From an uncultured Phycisphaerae bacterium (lineage in GTDB: Bacteria > Planctomycetota > Phycisphaerae > UBA1845 > Fen-1342): a DNA stretch of 64,000 bases. The notes beneath the pieces are model-generated. The model saw only the letters and a list, made by a program, of their open reading frames with translations, ran no database searches and was not told the origin of the DNA. The position numbers and the translations under genes are program-made. This document shows, in pieces, positions 18,281 through 27,638 of the stretch (within the stretch, counting starts at the first letter, position 1; the number at the start of each line of letters is the position of its first letter). Location: NCBI GenBank assembly GCA_937928595.1, contig CALGJV010000015.1, forward strand, positions 37,379 through 101,378, written 5' to 3'.

Positions 18281-19807
18281 GTGCCCGCCGCCGACCTGCA
18301 AACGTTCATCACGGAGCTCGAGCAGCGCGGCCTGCTTCGCCGCGTCCGGGTGCCCGTCGATCCGATTCTCGAGATCACGGAGATCGCCGACCGGGTGATG
18401 AAGGCCGGCGGACCCGCCCTGCTGTTCGAGCGCGTGAAGGGGTCGGATTATCCGCTGCTGATCAACGCCTTCGGCTCGCGCGAGCGGATGTGCCTGGCCC
18501 TCGGCTGCAACGACTTCGACGAAGTTGCCGCCCGCGTCAAGCACCTCATCAAGCCCGAGATTCCCACGACGCTGATGCAGAAGCTGCGGAGGCTGCCCGA
18601 GCTCGCCCAGCTCGGCAGCCTTCCACCGAGAATCGTCCGCCGCGGCCCCTGCCAGGACGTCGTCCACACCGAAGACGCCGACCTGTTCAAGCTGCCCGTG
18701 CTCAAGTGCTGGCCGCTCGACGGCGATCCCGCCGCCGTGCGCTTCACCGCCGGCGGCACGCCCGTGCCTCCCGCCGCACCCGCCGACGCGCCCGTCGTCC
18801 CTGGCCGCTACATTACGCTCGGCGCCGTCTTCACCAAGCACCCGGAGACGGGCGACCGCAACGTCGGCATGTACCGCGTGCAACTCTTCGGCCCGCGGCT
18901 GGCGGCCATGCACTGGCACACGCATCACGACGGTGCGCGCCATTTTCGCGCGTATCACGCGCTGGGCCGCGGCATGCCGCTCGCCATCGCGCTCGGCGGG
19001 CCGGCGATTCTGCCGTACGCCGCCACCTGCCCCCTGCCGCCCGGGATCGACGAGTGCCTGTTCGCGGGCTTCCTCCAGGGCCGGGCGCTGGAGCTTTGTC
19101 CGGCCGTGACACAGCCCGAAATCGAGGTGCCGGCCGCGGCCGAGTTCGTGATCGAGGGCTATATCGACCCGGCCGACGAGCCGGTGCTGGAAGGGCCGTT
19201 CGGCGACCACACGGGGTTCTACTCGCTGCCGGACTGGTTCCCCCGGCTGCACGTCACGGCGATCACGCACCGCCGCAACCCGGTGTACCCGGCCACGATC
19301 GTCGGCCCGCCGCCGATGGAGGACTACTGGCTGGGCAAGGCGACGGAACGGATCTTCCTGCCGCTGCTCCAGATGCTTATCCCGGACATCCTCGACTACG
19401 ACCTGCCCCGGTTCGGCTGCTTCCACAACTGCGCGTTCGTGAAGATCCGCAAGGAGTATCCGTACCAGGCGCGGCGCGTGCTGCACGCGATCTGGGGCGC
19501 GGGGCAGATGGCCCTCACGAAGATCATCGTCGTCGTCGACGAGGACGTGGACGTGCACAACGCCGACGACGTGCTGTTCCACCTGTGCGCGAACGTGGAC
19601 CCGGCCCGCGACCTCGAGCTGGTCCGCGGGCCGCTCGACATCCTCGACCACGCCGCGCTCGAATGCGGTGCGGGCGGCAAGCTCGGCATCGACGCGACGC
19701 GCAAGATGCCCGGCGAGGGGCCGGTCCGCCCGTTTCCGCCGGCGCTGACGATGTCGGCCGACATCCGGGAACTCGTGACGCGCCGCTGGGGCGAGTATGG
19801 GCTGTAG
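18281..19807 (+). CDS. UbiD-family prenylated-FMN decarboxylase
   Basis: The 508-residue product aligns in style and length with UbiD decarboxylases, which use prenylated FMN to remove or add carboxyl groups on aromatic or unsaturated acids. Visible family segments include GPALLFERVKG, GPFGDHTGFYSLPD (the catalytic Glu region precedes this) and NPVYPATIVGPPPMEDYWLG, with conserved VVVDEDVDVHN. The GTG at 18281 with GAGGAG seven bases upstream is chosen over an upstream ATG that would add 26 unlike residues. In bacteria without ubiquinone, a UbiD homologue is often assigned to menaquinone synthesis by the futalosine route; that is inference here. No UbiX-like flavin prenyltransferase is adjacent. 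Confidence 0.88.
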   Translation: MPAADLQTFITELEQRGLLRRVRVPVDPILEITEIADRVMKAGGPALLFERVKGSDYPLLINAFGSRERMCLALGCNDFDEVAARVKHLIKPEIPTTLMQKLRRLPELAQLGSLPPRIVRRGPCQDVVHTEDADLFKLPVLKCWPLDGDPAAVRFTAGGTPVPPAAPADAPVVPGRYITLGAVFTKHPETGDRNVGMYRVQLFGPRLAAMHWHTHHDGARHFRAYHALGRGMPLAIALGGPAILPYAATCPLPPGIDECLFAGFLQGRALELCPAVTQPEIEVPAAAEFVIEGYIDPADEPVLEGPFGDHTGFYSLPDWFPRLHVTAITHRRNPVYPATIVGPPPMEDYWLGKATERIFLPLLQMLIPDILDYDLPRFGCFHNCAFVKIRKEYPYQARRVLHAIWGAGQMALTKIIVVVDEDVDVHNADDVLFHLCANVDPARDLELVRGPLDILDHAALECGAGGKLGIDATRKMPGEGPVRPFPPALTMSADIRELVTRRWGEYGL

Positions 19808-19932
19808 ACCGGGCGGCGTCGGGAACGGTTCGAGCCGGGGGTGGTATTCAGGGCCCGGTGCGCTGCGGCGGAGGTGGGTCTCGGGATTACCGTATACGCA
19901 GTGACCGCACTTCGAGATTTCAGATTCGGAAC

Positions 19933-21567
19933 CTACGGTCCTCGATGTCCGTCGCGCACGGCCAGCACGTGCCGCTGAAGCCCCTCCAGCGAACGCCGTA
20001 TCCGTCCGCACCACGCCGCACGTCGCTCGAGCGCCACTTTCGCCAGCAGCGCGGCGAACTGCGGGTCGAACTGTTTGCCGGCCTCATGCATGATGACCGC
20101 CACGGCCGCGTCGATGTCGCGGCTCGCCCGGTACGGCCGCTCCGCCGTCAGCGCGTCGAATGCTTCCGCCACCGCCAGCAGTCGCGATCCGACGGGGATC
20201 GTGGTGCCGCTCAGCCCGAACGGGTAGCCCGTGCCGTCGAACCGCTCGCGCAGGTGCCGGATGATGACCGTTTCGGTCTCAAACACGCGCAGCGGCTCGA
20301 GAATCTTGCACGTCAGGAGCGGCACCTGCCGCAGAACCGCAGCCTGATCCTCCGTCAGCACGTCAGTGCTTTGCAGAATCCGGTCCGGCACGCCGATCTT
20401 GCCCAGGTCGTGCAGCATGGCGGCGTTGGCCACCGCCGTGCGAAGCGGCTCCGGCCATCCCGCTGCCTCGGCCAGCTCCATCGCGTAGTACTTGGTGTTG
20501 CGCGAATGCCAGGCCGTGTACGGGTCGCGGGCTTCCAGGGCCTGCACGAGGGCCCACACGCTCTGCAGGCAGAGGTCCTTGGCCTGCAGGCTCAGCGACA
20601 CGACCTGCTTCTGGAGCCGGTCCACCTCGACCCGCTCGATGCCGAACGGATCAGGGGCCGCGTCCGGCGCATCCGAGCGTATCACCCGATTGCGGCCTTG
20701 GCGTTTCGCGCAATACAGCGCATGGTCGGCCCGATCCACCAGGTCGCGTACCGACCGCACGGCCGCGTCGTCGGTGGCACTGACGCCGATCGAGGCCGTG
20801 ACCCGCAGGTCCGGAAGCCGCGGGACCTGCACGCGGTCCGGCAACGTGGCCCGGATGCGCTCCGCGAGCTGGGCCGCCTCGTCCAGCCGCGTGGCCGGGC
20901 TGATGACGGCGAACTCCTCCCCGCCGTAGCGGGCCACGATGTCCGTATCGCGCACCATGCTCGACAGGTGCCGGGCCACGGCCGCGAGCACCAGGTTGCC
21001 CGTCTCGTGACCGAACGTGTCGTTGACCGCCTTGAAGTGGTCGAGGTCGAGCATGAGCAGCGCGAGGCCGCCGCCGTAGCGGCGAGTACGTGCGAACTCG
21101 CGGTCCAGCAGCTCCCGGAAATACGCGTGGTTCCACAGCCCGGTGAGTCCGTCGGTCACCGCGGCCTGGCGCAGCCGCTCCTGAAGGCGTCCGACCCGCA
21201 GACCGTTGCGCAGGCGGGCCTTGAGCTCCTGTTCGTCGTACGGTTTGGTCAGCAGGTCGTCCGCGCCGGCGCTGAGCGCCGCGGTCTTGAGCTCACGATC
21301 GCTCGACGCGGTCACGATGATGACGTAGGTGCCGTCCAGTGCGGCATCGGCACGGATGCGACGACACAGCTCGATGCCGTCGATGCCCGGCAGGAACTCG
21401 TCGCAGATCACCACGCAGGGGCGGTGGTCACGAATCAGCCCAAGTCCGGTCTCGGCATCCGCCGCTTCGACGCAGCGCAGGTGCGTACCCCGCAGGCGGA
21501 GCGCTAGGAGCCTCCGCTCGTCCGGGTCGTCCTCGATGATGCAGACGTCGATCGGCTCGTTTCGCAT
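19933..21567 (-). CDS. REC-GGDEF-HD-GYP response regulator with degenerate HD-GYP domain
   Basis: The 544-residue protein has a receiver (residues 6-122, phospho-Asp56 in ICDEFLPG), a GGDEF domain (about 135-298) and an HD-GYP domain (about 335-520). The cyclase site GGEEF (215-219) is intact and preceded by an RDTD inhibitory site (206-209), so c-di-GMP synthesis with product inhibition is likely. In the HD-GYP domain, His354 and His386-Asp387 are present. The usual H-P position is Val415, and the HHE motif reads LRE (439-441) before DGTGYP, so three metal ligands are missing and phosphodiesterase activity is doubtful. The start at 21567 begins just before the receiver. Confidence 0.92.
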   Translation of the reverse strand: MRNEPIDVCIIEDDPDERRLLALRLRGTHLRCVEAADAETGLGLIRDHRPCVVICDEFLPGIDGIELCRRIRADAALDGTYVIIVTASSDRELKTAALSAGADDLLTKPYDEQELKARLRNGLRVGRLQERLRQAAVTDGLTGLWNHAYFRELLDREFARTRRYGGGLALLMLDLDHFKAVNDTFGHETGNLVLAAVARHLSSMVRDTDIVARYGGEEFAVISPATRLDEAAQLAERIRATLPDRVQVPRLPDLRVTASIGVSATDDAAVRSVRDLVDRADHALYCAKRQGRNRVIRSDAPDAAPDPFGIERVEVDRLQKQVVSLSLQAKDLCLQSVWALVQALEARDPYTAWHSRNTKYYAMELAEAAGWPEPLRTAVANAAMLHDLGKIGVPDRILQSTDVLTEDQAAVLRQVPLLTCKILEPLRVFETETVIIRHLRERFDGTGYPFGLSGTTIPVGSRLLAVAEAFDALTAERPYRASRDIDAAVAVIMHEAGKQFDPQFAALLAKVALERRAAWCGRIRRSLEGLQRHVLAVRDGHRGP

Positions 21568-21846
21568 GGGCTGCCTGCCGTCCTCGCTCGGGCGGTGTAC
21601 GCGGGCGCACGTCGGTCGCCGGGCGGCTACGGTCGCGTCGCGGCATACGTTCTTACGGCGCCCAAGGGCCATGGTTGGGCGCGCTCGGACTGCCGCCGTC
21701 GCCGCCCCGCCTTAGGGAATCATGCGAAACGCGTACGCCGCCGGGGCGCCCGAATTCGGTCGCGGGCCCGGAAAACGCGCCGTCCCGGTTGCCGCGCCGC
21801 AACGGGTCTGATATTGCTGCGGCCGACACAACGCGAAAGGAACCCC

Positions 21847-22680
21847 ATGAGCCCGCCGTCCGCCGGTCGCGTGACCCTCGACGCCCTGCGTCGCCGCAAG
21901 GCCGCCGGCGAGCGCATCGCCATGCTGACGGCGTACGATTATCCGACTGCCCGCCGGGCGCAAGCCGCCGGCGTGGACATGCTGCTGATCGGCGACTCCC
22001 TGGGCACCGTGCTGCTCGGGCACCCGAACACGCGCAGCGTGCCGCTCGAGCTGATGCTGATGCTCGGCGAGGCCGTGCGTCGCGGCGCGCCGGACGTGTA
22101 TCTGGTGGGGGACTTGCCCTACGAGTCGCTGTCGCGCGGGCCCGCGGTGGCCGTGGCGGCAGCGCAACGCTTCCGCGACGCCGCCGGCTGCGACGCCGTC
22201 AAGCTCGAGGCCGGCCCCGAGGACCAGCCCCTCGTCGCGGCCGTCGTCGCGGCGGGCATCGCCACGATCGCCCACCTCGGCCTCCGCCCGCAGCAGGTGC
22301 TTACGCCGGATGGCTACCGCGCGCAGGCCCGCGACGCGGCCGCGGTGGCGACGCTGGTCGCGCAGGCCCGGCAGATGTGCGCGGCGGGCGCCGTCATGCT
22401 GCTGCTCGAGGCCGTGCCGGACGAGGCGTCGCGCGCCGTCATGGCGGCGGTGGATGTGCCGGTCATCGGCTGTGGGGCGGGCGCGGCCTGCGACGGGCAC
22501 GTGCTGGTGACGCAGGACCTGCTGGGCCTGGGGTTCACGCGACCGCCGCGCTTCGTGCCGGTGCTGGCCGAGCTCGGCCCGCTGATCGACGCGGCGCTTC
22601 GGCAATACGTCGAAGCGGTGCGCGCCGGCACGTACCCCGGCCCCGAGCACGCCTACCCCATGAAATCGCCGCGCGCCTGA
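21847..22680 (+). CDS. panB: 3-methyl-2-oxobutanoate hydroxymethyltransferase
   Basis: PanB transfers a hydroxymethyl group from methylenetetrahydrofolate to ketoisovalerate, giving ketopantoate for pantothenate and CoA. The 277-residue TIM-barrel enzyme shows MLTAYDYPTA, the metal and substrate segment LLIGDSLGTVLLGH, VKLEAG, IAHLGLRPQ and the catalytic Glu in MLLLEAVP. Length matches the family. GAAAGGAA precedes the ATG at 21847; the longer upstream frame is not supported. It is divergent from the GGDEF regulator gene, and no panC is next to it. Confidence 0.96.
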   Translation: MSPPSAGRVTLDALRRRKAAGERIAMLTAYDYPTARRAQAAGVDMLLIGDSLGTVLLGHPNTRSVPLELMLMLGEAVRRGAPDVYLVGDLPYESLSRGPAVAVAAAQRFRDAAGCDAVKLEAGPEDQPLVAAVVAAGIATIAHLGLRPQQVLTPDGYRAQARDAAAVATLVAQARQMCAAGAVMLLLEAVPDEASRAVMAAVDVPVIGCGAGAACDGHVLVTQDLLGLGFTRPPRFVPVLAELGPLIDAALRQYVEAVRAGTYPGPEHAYPMKSPRA

Positions 22681-22773
22681 CGGTTGTCGCCGGCGCGGCG
22701 CGCGTCTAGACTGCGATGATCGGGCCGACCCGTTGCCAGCGGTGAGCCGGTCGCCCGCGTCGGGAGTGGCCGC

Positions 22774-23103
22774 ATGATCTTCGGCGAGGAAGACTCGCAA
22801 CCGAAAAACCCCGCGGGCGGACAGCCCATCCGCTTCGATCTCACCGAGATGCAGACGGTCTACGCGAACTTCTTCGCGCTGGCCGGCTCGGCCGAGGAGC
22901 TCGTCCTGTACTTGGGGGCCAACTCGGCACTGCCCGGCGTGACCCAGCCGGTGCTGCGCGTCTCGCACCGGCTGATGCTGCTGCCGCAGAACGCCAAGCG
23001 CCTGCTGCTGGCGCTTCAACAGGCCGTCAAGGCCCACGAGGACCGCTTCGGGCCCATCGAGCTGCCGGCGGCGCGCCGGCCAGAGCCCCCCCGCACGACG
23101 TGA
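22774..23103 (+). CDS. DUF3467 family protein
   Basis: This 109-residue protein matches the small DUF3467 family by its pattern YANFFALAGSAEELVLYLG (residues 30-48), followed by RVSHRLMLLPQNAKRLLLAL (62-81) and a short charged end. The family is widespread in planctomycetes and has no firm function; it resembles a compact beta-alpha fold. GGGAG lies before the ATG. Its TGA overlaps the GTG of the next gene by the sequence GTGA, so it is probably translationally coupled to the octanoyltransferase-like gene. Confidence 0.85.
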   Translation: MIFGEEDSQPKNPAGGQPIRFDLTEMQTVYANFFALAGSAEELVLYLGANSALPGVTQPVLRVSHRLMLLPQNAKRLLLALQQAVKAHEDRFGPIELPAARRPEPPRTT

Positions 23104-23852
23104 CGCCGGCCGTCCCCCCGCTGCACGTGCTGCACGACCCGCCGCTCGACGGCGCGACCAATATGGCGCGGGACGAAGCACTGCTGCACGCCGACGAATG
23201 GCGCCCGGCCGTGCTGCGGCTCTACGCCTGGACCCCGCCGACCCTCAGTCTCGGCTATTTCCAGCGGGCCGACGATGTTGCCGCGCTCCCACCCGACCTC
23301 CGCGGGCTCCCCGTCGTGCGGCGTCTCACGGGCGGCGGCGCGATTCTGCACGACCGCGAGGTCACGTACTGCCTCGTCCTCGACGACAGCGTGCCCCTGG
23401 CCCGTCAATCTCCGCTGGCGCTCTACGAGGCCGCGCACACCGCGTGGCGCGACGCTCTGGCGGCCGACGGCCTCGCCGCCGATCTGGCCCCGCCCGACTT
23501 CCCGCTGCCCACGCCCCGTACCGGCCCGTTCTTCTGCTTCGAGAAGCCCGGCCGCACCGACCTCGTCGTGGGGCCGCGCAAGCTCCTCGGCAGCGCCCAG
23601 CGGCGCGTGCCCGGCCGCGTCCTGCAACACGGCTCGCTGATGCTCGCCCAGCGCTTTGCGGCGCACCCGGGGGCCGACCTCGGCGATCCCCCCCCCGCGG
23701 TCGTGGCGCGCTGGACCGCCCGGTTCGAAGCGCTCCTCGCGGATGTGCTGGGGCTCGCCTGCCGGCCGGCCGAGTGGGGGCCGGTCCTCCTCGCCGACGT
23801 CGCCGCCCGCCGGGCCAAGTACGCCGACGCCACCTGGACGCGGCGGCGCTGA
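23100..23852 (+). CDS. lipM: Octanoyltransferase LipM-like / lipoate-protein ligase family protein
   Basis: The 250-residue protein belongs to the biotin/lipoate ligase fold. It has RRLTGGGAILHD (residues 75-86), a Lys-containing GPRKLLGSAQRR and LQHGSLML. The segment FFCFEKPGRTDLVV carries a Cys at the place of the LipM acyl-acceptor Cys, and a separate ATP-binding C-terminal domain is absent, which favours octanoyl transfer from acyl carrier protein over lipoate ligation. It would supply lipoyl precursor for 2-oxoacid dehydrogenases or glycine cleavage. The GTG start overlaps the stop of the DUF3467 gene. Confidence 0.82.
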   Translation: MTPAVPPLHVLHDPPLDGATNMARDEALLHADEWRPAVLRLYAWTPPTLSLGYFQRADDVAALPPDLRGLPVVRRLTGGGAILHDREVTYCLVLDDSVPLARQSPLALYEAAHTAWRDALAADGLAADLAPPDFPLPTPRTGPFFCFEKPGRTDLVVGPRKLLGSAQRRVPGRVLQHGSLMLAQRFAAHPGADLGDPPPAVVARWTARFEALLADVLGLACRPAEWGPVLLADVAARRAKYADATWTRRR

Positions 23853-23885
23853 CGCCGTCCGCCCCGCCGCGTATCATCCTCGCCT

Positions 23886-25616
23886 ATGCCGCTCGAGGTG
23901 GAGTCGGGGTCGCGGCCGGGCCGTCCCGCGCTGCTCGCCGTGCTGACGGCCGTCGCGCTGGTCGCCATGCTCGCGCTCGCCTGGACCCAAGCGGAGCGCC
24001 GCCGGGCGCTCGGTCCGGAGGTGCGGGTCGCCGACACGCCGCTGCATATCCGCCCGCCGCGGGGCTGGCAGGTGGACCCCCACGACAGTCACAACTTCGT
24101 CCTGCCCGTCCGCGACGAGGGCTGGCGGCGACGGCAGTTCGCGCACGAGCGCCGCATCCGGATCACGTACGAGCGGCAGGAGAGCTTCCTGCCCGTGGAG
24201 ACGTGGCTCGAGGCGCTCGGCTCCGGACCGCGCGGCAAGGGTCCGGCGGCACGGCCCGCGCAACTCGGCCCGTTCCCCGCGGTGGAAACGCGCCTGCTGG
24301 TTCCCAAGCGCCTGGGCAACAAGCGCTTCTACGGCGAGGTGCTGGTGCGCGCGGCGCTGCTGCCGCGCGGTGACGTCATCGCGGTCGAGTACGACCCGCT
24401 GGTGGACCTGCGGCCGACGGACTACGCGATCCTCGAGGATGTCTGCGCGACGCTGCGCGTCGACGACCCGGCGCTGACCGGCGCCGCGGCGGACGTGCTC
24501 GCTCGGGCGGGGCTGAGCTTCCCCGTCGCGCCCCGCTGGACGGTCACCGGGCCCGCGTTCCCGGAAGTACCGGGCGTGTTCGTGGGCGGGCTGTCGGAGG
24601 GATTACCGGCCTGGTCCCTTGCCGTGCTCCGCACCTACCGCGCCCACGACCGAACGCTCGAGGACCTGCTGGCCGACTTCGCCTGGGATCGCTGGATGCA
24701 ACCGGCGGCCGAGGGGGACATCCGCAGCCAGTCGCGGGCGCGCGGTGGACAGGTCGCCTACATCCGCCAGCCGCGCGCCGCGCGCGGCAGCGACAACGTC
24801 GTCGCCGTCTATGCCGTCGCGATCTCGGACCGCGACGCGGCCCTCATCTTTGCCTACGCCGGCCCCAGCGCGGCGGCCGCCGCCGAGGATGCCGCCGCCG
24901 AACTGGCCGGTGCGCTCGAGTTTCGCGAGTATCCGGGCGCGTTCGACTTCGATCGGGCGGTGCAGGACGGCGCACGGCTGATCGAGCGTTTGAACGAACG
25001 CGGCGCGGTTCCGCGCTGGGGCCGCGAAGCGGTCGAGTATGTCTACGACGGGTTCGCCCCCGGGGTCACGCTGCTGCTCCGCACGCAGCGCGCCGCCCTC
25101 GGGCGCGACGCGGAACAGGGCTATCGCGGCTCGGAGCTGCTCGAATCCAACCGTCGGCAGGAGCAGCAGACCTGGTGGACGCTCGACGGACGTGCGCAAG
25201 GCTACGAGAGTCGCACCGAATTCTGGCGTGCCAACAACAAGGTGACGATCGAGGAACGCCGCGAGGGCGCCGCAGCGCGCGTGCGTCGGAGCACGCGCGT
25301 CGCCGACGCGCGCCCGGAAAACGCTACGTTTCGCGTCGGCCCTGCTTTCGTGCCGCCCCCGGCCGAGTCGATCATCGAGGGCTGGGCGGCCCGCGGGGAC
25401 TTCCCGGCCGTCATCGTCGAGTACTCGTCCGCGGCGGCCCGCGGCGCGTGTGCCGTTCTGCTGCGTGCGCTGCCCCCGTCGGACGGACGGCCGCGTGCCC
25501 TGGTCCAGTTCGATTACCGCCCGTTCGGCATCCTCGTCACCTACGACGAGGCCCTCGGCGAGCCCGACACCATCGACTGGGGCTCTGCATTGCTGAAACG
25601 CGTTCAGCGCCCGTAA
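23886..25616 (+). CDS. Membrane-anchored protein of unknown function
   Basis: The 576-residue product has one N-terminal membrane segment (about residues 14-33) and a long extracytoplasmic part without recognisable enzyme motifs. It seems to hold two similar alpha-beta halves: residues 60-190 with RPPRGWQVDPHDSHNFV, and about 215-345, each with a stretch resembling the exported PsbP-like or 'DUF' domains that score fitted surface proteins; I do not assign a family. It follows the LipM-like gene by 33 bases. A TATCAT at 23872-23877 ends eight bases before the ATG and no ribosome site is seen, so the message may be leaderless. Confidence 0.65.
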   Translation: MPLEVESGSRPGRPALLAVLTAVALVAMLALAWTQAERRRALGPEVRVADTPLHIRPPRGWQVDPHDSHNFVLPVRDEGWRRRQFAHERRIRITYERQESFLPVETWLEALGSGPRGKGPAARPAQLGPFPAVETRLLVPKRLGNKRFYGEVLVRAALLPRGDVIAVEYDPLVDLRPTDYAILEDVCATLRVDDPALTGAAADVLARAGLSFPVAPRWTVTGPAFPEVPGVFVGGLSEGLPAWSLAVLRTYRAHDRTLEDLLADFAWDRWMQPAAEGDIRSQSRARGGQVAYIRQPRAARGSDNVVAVYAVAISDRDAALIFAYAGPSAAAAAEDAAAELAGALEFREYPGAFDFDRAVQDGARLIERLNERGAVPRWGREAVEYVYDGFAPGVTLLLRTQRAALGRDAEQGYRGSELLESNRRQEQQTWWTLDGRAQGYESRTEFWRANNKVTIEERREGAAARVRRSTRVADARPENATFRVGPAFVPPPAESIIEGWAARGDFPAVIVEYSSAAARGACAVLLRALPPSDGRPRALVQFDYRPFGILVTYDEALGEPDTIDWGSALLKRVQRP

Positions 25617-25748
25617 TTTTCGTCCTGCGCGAAGTCGAACCGATGTCGTATAGGCCAATTTCCGTCCCCCCAAGCATTGAGTGGACAGTTGCGGGCCCGG
25701 TAGAATCCCGCTGATACGGCCGACCGTGGCGACCGTCGGGGCGGTCGC

Positions 25749-27632
25749 GTGGCCACGGTTTGGGATTGCTTGGTGACAACCACGACCGCGACATCCTCCG
25801 CATCAGTCCTCTTGCGCCCCGCACCCGCGACCACACCCGTCGGTTCCGGCTCGGCGTGCGTGGACTCGGTCGCCAGCCTGGCGGGCGGGCGCATCTGGCG
25901 GCACCGGCCGGCTTTTGAGCGCTTGCTGGCCGAGATTCCGCCCGAAGCGTGGACCGACCCGGCGGGGCAGGGCTGGGAGTGCGTGAAACACAACAGCCGG
26001 CGCGAGGTCTGGCGGGCGCGGCTGCGGGGCGGAGCGTATTACCTCAAATATTTCGATCAGCGCAACCGCTGGGGCGGCCTCGAGCGGTGGCTCCGGCGGC
26101 CGGCCTGCGTCGTCGAATGGGAGGGCGGGCTTTACGCGCTGCAACACGGTATCGCCGCGGCGGTGCCCGTGGCCTATACGCTGGACGTGCGGCGCGGCGG
26201 CCGGCGCTGGGCCGTGCTGATGACGGAGGCGCTCGAACCGGCGCTCCCGCTGCACGAGTTCTGGCAGCAGTTGTGCGGCGATGACGACCCGCGGCGCCGG
26301 GCGGCCGATACCGCCCGGCTCATCGAACAGCTCGCCGAGCTCATCGCCCGCGCGCATCAGGCCGGGTTCGAGCACCTCGACATGCACGCGGCCAACCTGC
26401 TCGTGCAGACGGTCGCGCCGCGCCGCTACCGGCCGGTGTTCGTCGATCTCCAGAGCGCGCGGCGCGGCGTGCCGCTCAGCGACGCCGCGGTCGTCCGCAA
26501 CCTCGCGCAGCTCAACCAGTGGTTCCGCCGGCACGCCACGATCGGCGACCGGCTGCGGTTCCTGCGGGCGTACCTCCGCTGGCGGCACGAGTTCGAGGTG
26601 CTTGCGCCGCACGGGCGTCCGCTCGGACTCGATTTCCGCGCGCTCGTGCAACGCCTCGCGCGGCAGGCTGCGCGCCACGCCGACCATCTCGGCGCCCAAC
26701 GCGACCGGCGCAGCCGGCGGGACGGCCGCTACTTCGCCCGTCTGCGGCTGCCGGGTGGCTGGCGCGGCGTGGCCATGACGCGCTGCAAGCACGCCAGTGC
26801 CGAGTCCCGGGCCTCGCAGCTCGAAGTGCAACCCGACATGTGGACGCGGATTCTGCGCGACCCGCTCCAGCTGCTCACCCCCGGCGCGGGCCGCCCCTGC
26901 AAGGATTCGCATTCGGCCACCGTTTCCCGCGCCGTGCTCGACCTCGACGGGGCCGCGCTGGACGTGATCGTCAAGCGTCCGCGGGCCCGCAGCCTCTGGC
27001 GCCGGCTCGTTCAGCTGTGGCCGCCCTCGCGCAGCGCGCGCGGCTGGCGCATGGGACACGCCCTCCTGCACCGCGACATGGCGACGGCCCGGCCACTGGT
27101 CCTGCTGGAGCGGCGGGTCGGTCCGTTCCTCGTGGACAGCCTGCTCATCACGGAGGCGCTGCCCGACGCCGTGGATCTGGAGTCACTGCTCCGCCGCCCA
27201 CCGGAGCCGCTCGACTCGCCGGGCGGACGGGCGCTCAAGCAGAATCTCATTGCGCTGCTCGCACCGCACGTGCGACGCCTGCTGGACCGCGGCTTCATCC
27301 ACCGGGACTGCAAAGCCAGCAACGTTCTCGTCGTGTCCGAACCCGCGCTGCGGCTGCTGTGGATCGACCTCGACGGCATCCGGCGCGCGCGCCCCTGGAC
27401 GCGCGACGGGACCGTGCGGGCCCTGACCCGCCTGCACGTCAGCCTCCGCGACGTGCCCGGCCTGACGCGCACCGACCGCCTGCGCTTTCTGCGCGCGTTC
27501 ACCGCTCGATTCGGCGCCCCGGTCGATGCGTGGCGTCCGTTGTGGCGCGCCGTCGAGGCCGCGGCCGCGCGCAAGCTCCACCGGCAAGCGCGCCGCCGGG
27601 CCTGGAAGCTGCGGCACTACGGCCGTCCCTGA
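25749..27632 (+). CDS. Tandem lipopolysaccharide-kinase (WaaP/Kdo-kinase-like) protein
   Basis: The 627-residue protein contains two protein-kinase-like domains of the WaaP/Kdo kinase type. The first (about residues 60-330) has a Lys in YYLKYF, the catalytic loop GFEHLDMHAANLLV and the metal Asp in VFVDLQ. The second (about 390-610) has VIVKRP, GFIHRDCKASNVLV and LLWIDLDG. Both therefore keep the residues needed for phosphoryl transfer. Members phosphorylate heptose or Kdo of the lipopolysaccharide inner core at the inner membrane, and heptose genes occur in this window at 47522-49683. The GTG at 25749 is uncertain; the first 45 residues look unconserved, so a later start is possible. Confidence 0.78.
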   Translation: MATVWDCLVTTTTATSSASVLLRPAPATTPVGSGSACVDSVASLAGGRIWRHRPAFERLLAEIPPEAWTDPAGQGWECVKHNSRREVWRARLRGGAYYLKYFDQRNRWGGLERWLRRPACVVEWEGGLYALQHGIAAAVPVAYTLDVRRGGRRWAVLMTEALEPALPLHEFWQQLCGDDDPRRRAADTARLIEQLAELIARAHQAGFEHLDMHAANLLVQTVAPRRYRPVFVDLQSARRGVPLSDAAVVRNLAQLNQWFRRHATIGDRLRFLRAYLRWRHEFEVLAPHGRPLGLDFRALVQRLARQAARHADHLGAQRDRRSRRDGRYFARLRLPGGWRGVAMTRCKHASAESRASQLEVQPDMWTRILRDPLQLLTPGAGRPCKDSHSATVSRAVLDLDGAALDVIVKRPRARSLWRRLVQLWPPSRSARGWRMGHALLHRDMATARPLVLLERRVGPFLVDSLLITEALPDAVDLESLLRRPPEPLDSPGGRALKQNLIALLAPHVRRLLDRGFIHRDCKASNVLVVSEPALRLLWIDLDGIRRARPWTRDGTVRALTRLHVSLRDVPGLTRTDRLRFLRAFTARFGAPVDAWRPLWRAVEAAAARKLHRQARRRAWKLRHYGRP

Positions 27633-27638
27633 GCCCGC

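Noticed and set aside
17995..21507. Plus-strand frame of 1170 codons
   Set aside because: It overlaps the UbiD-family gene and runs antisense to the REC-GGDEF-HD-GYP gene; composition is Arg/Ala-rich without motifs.
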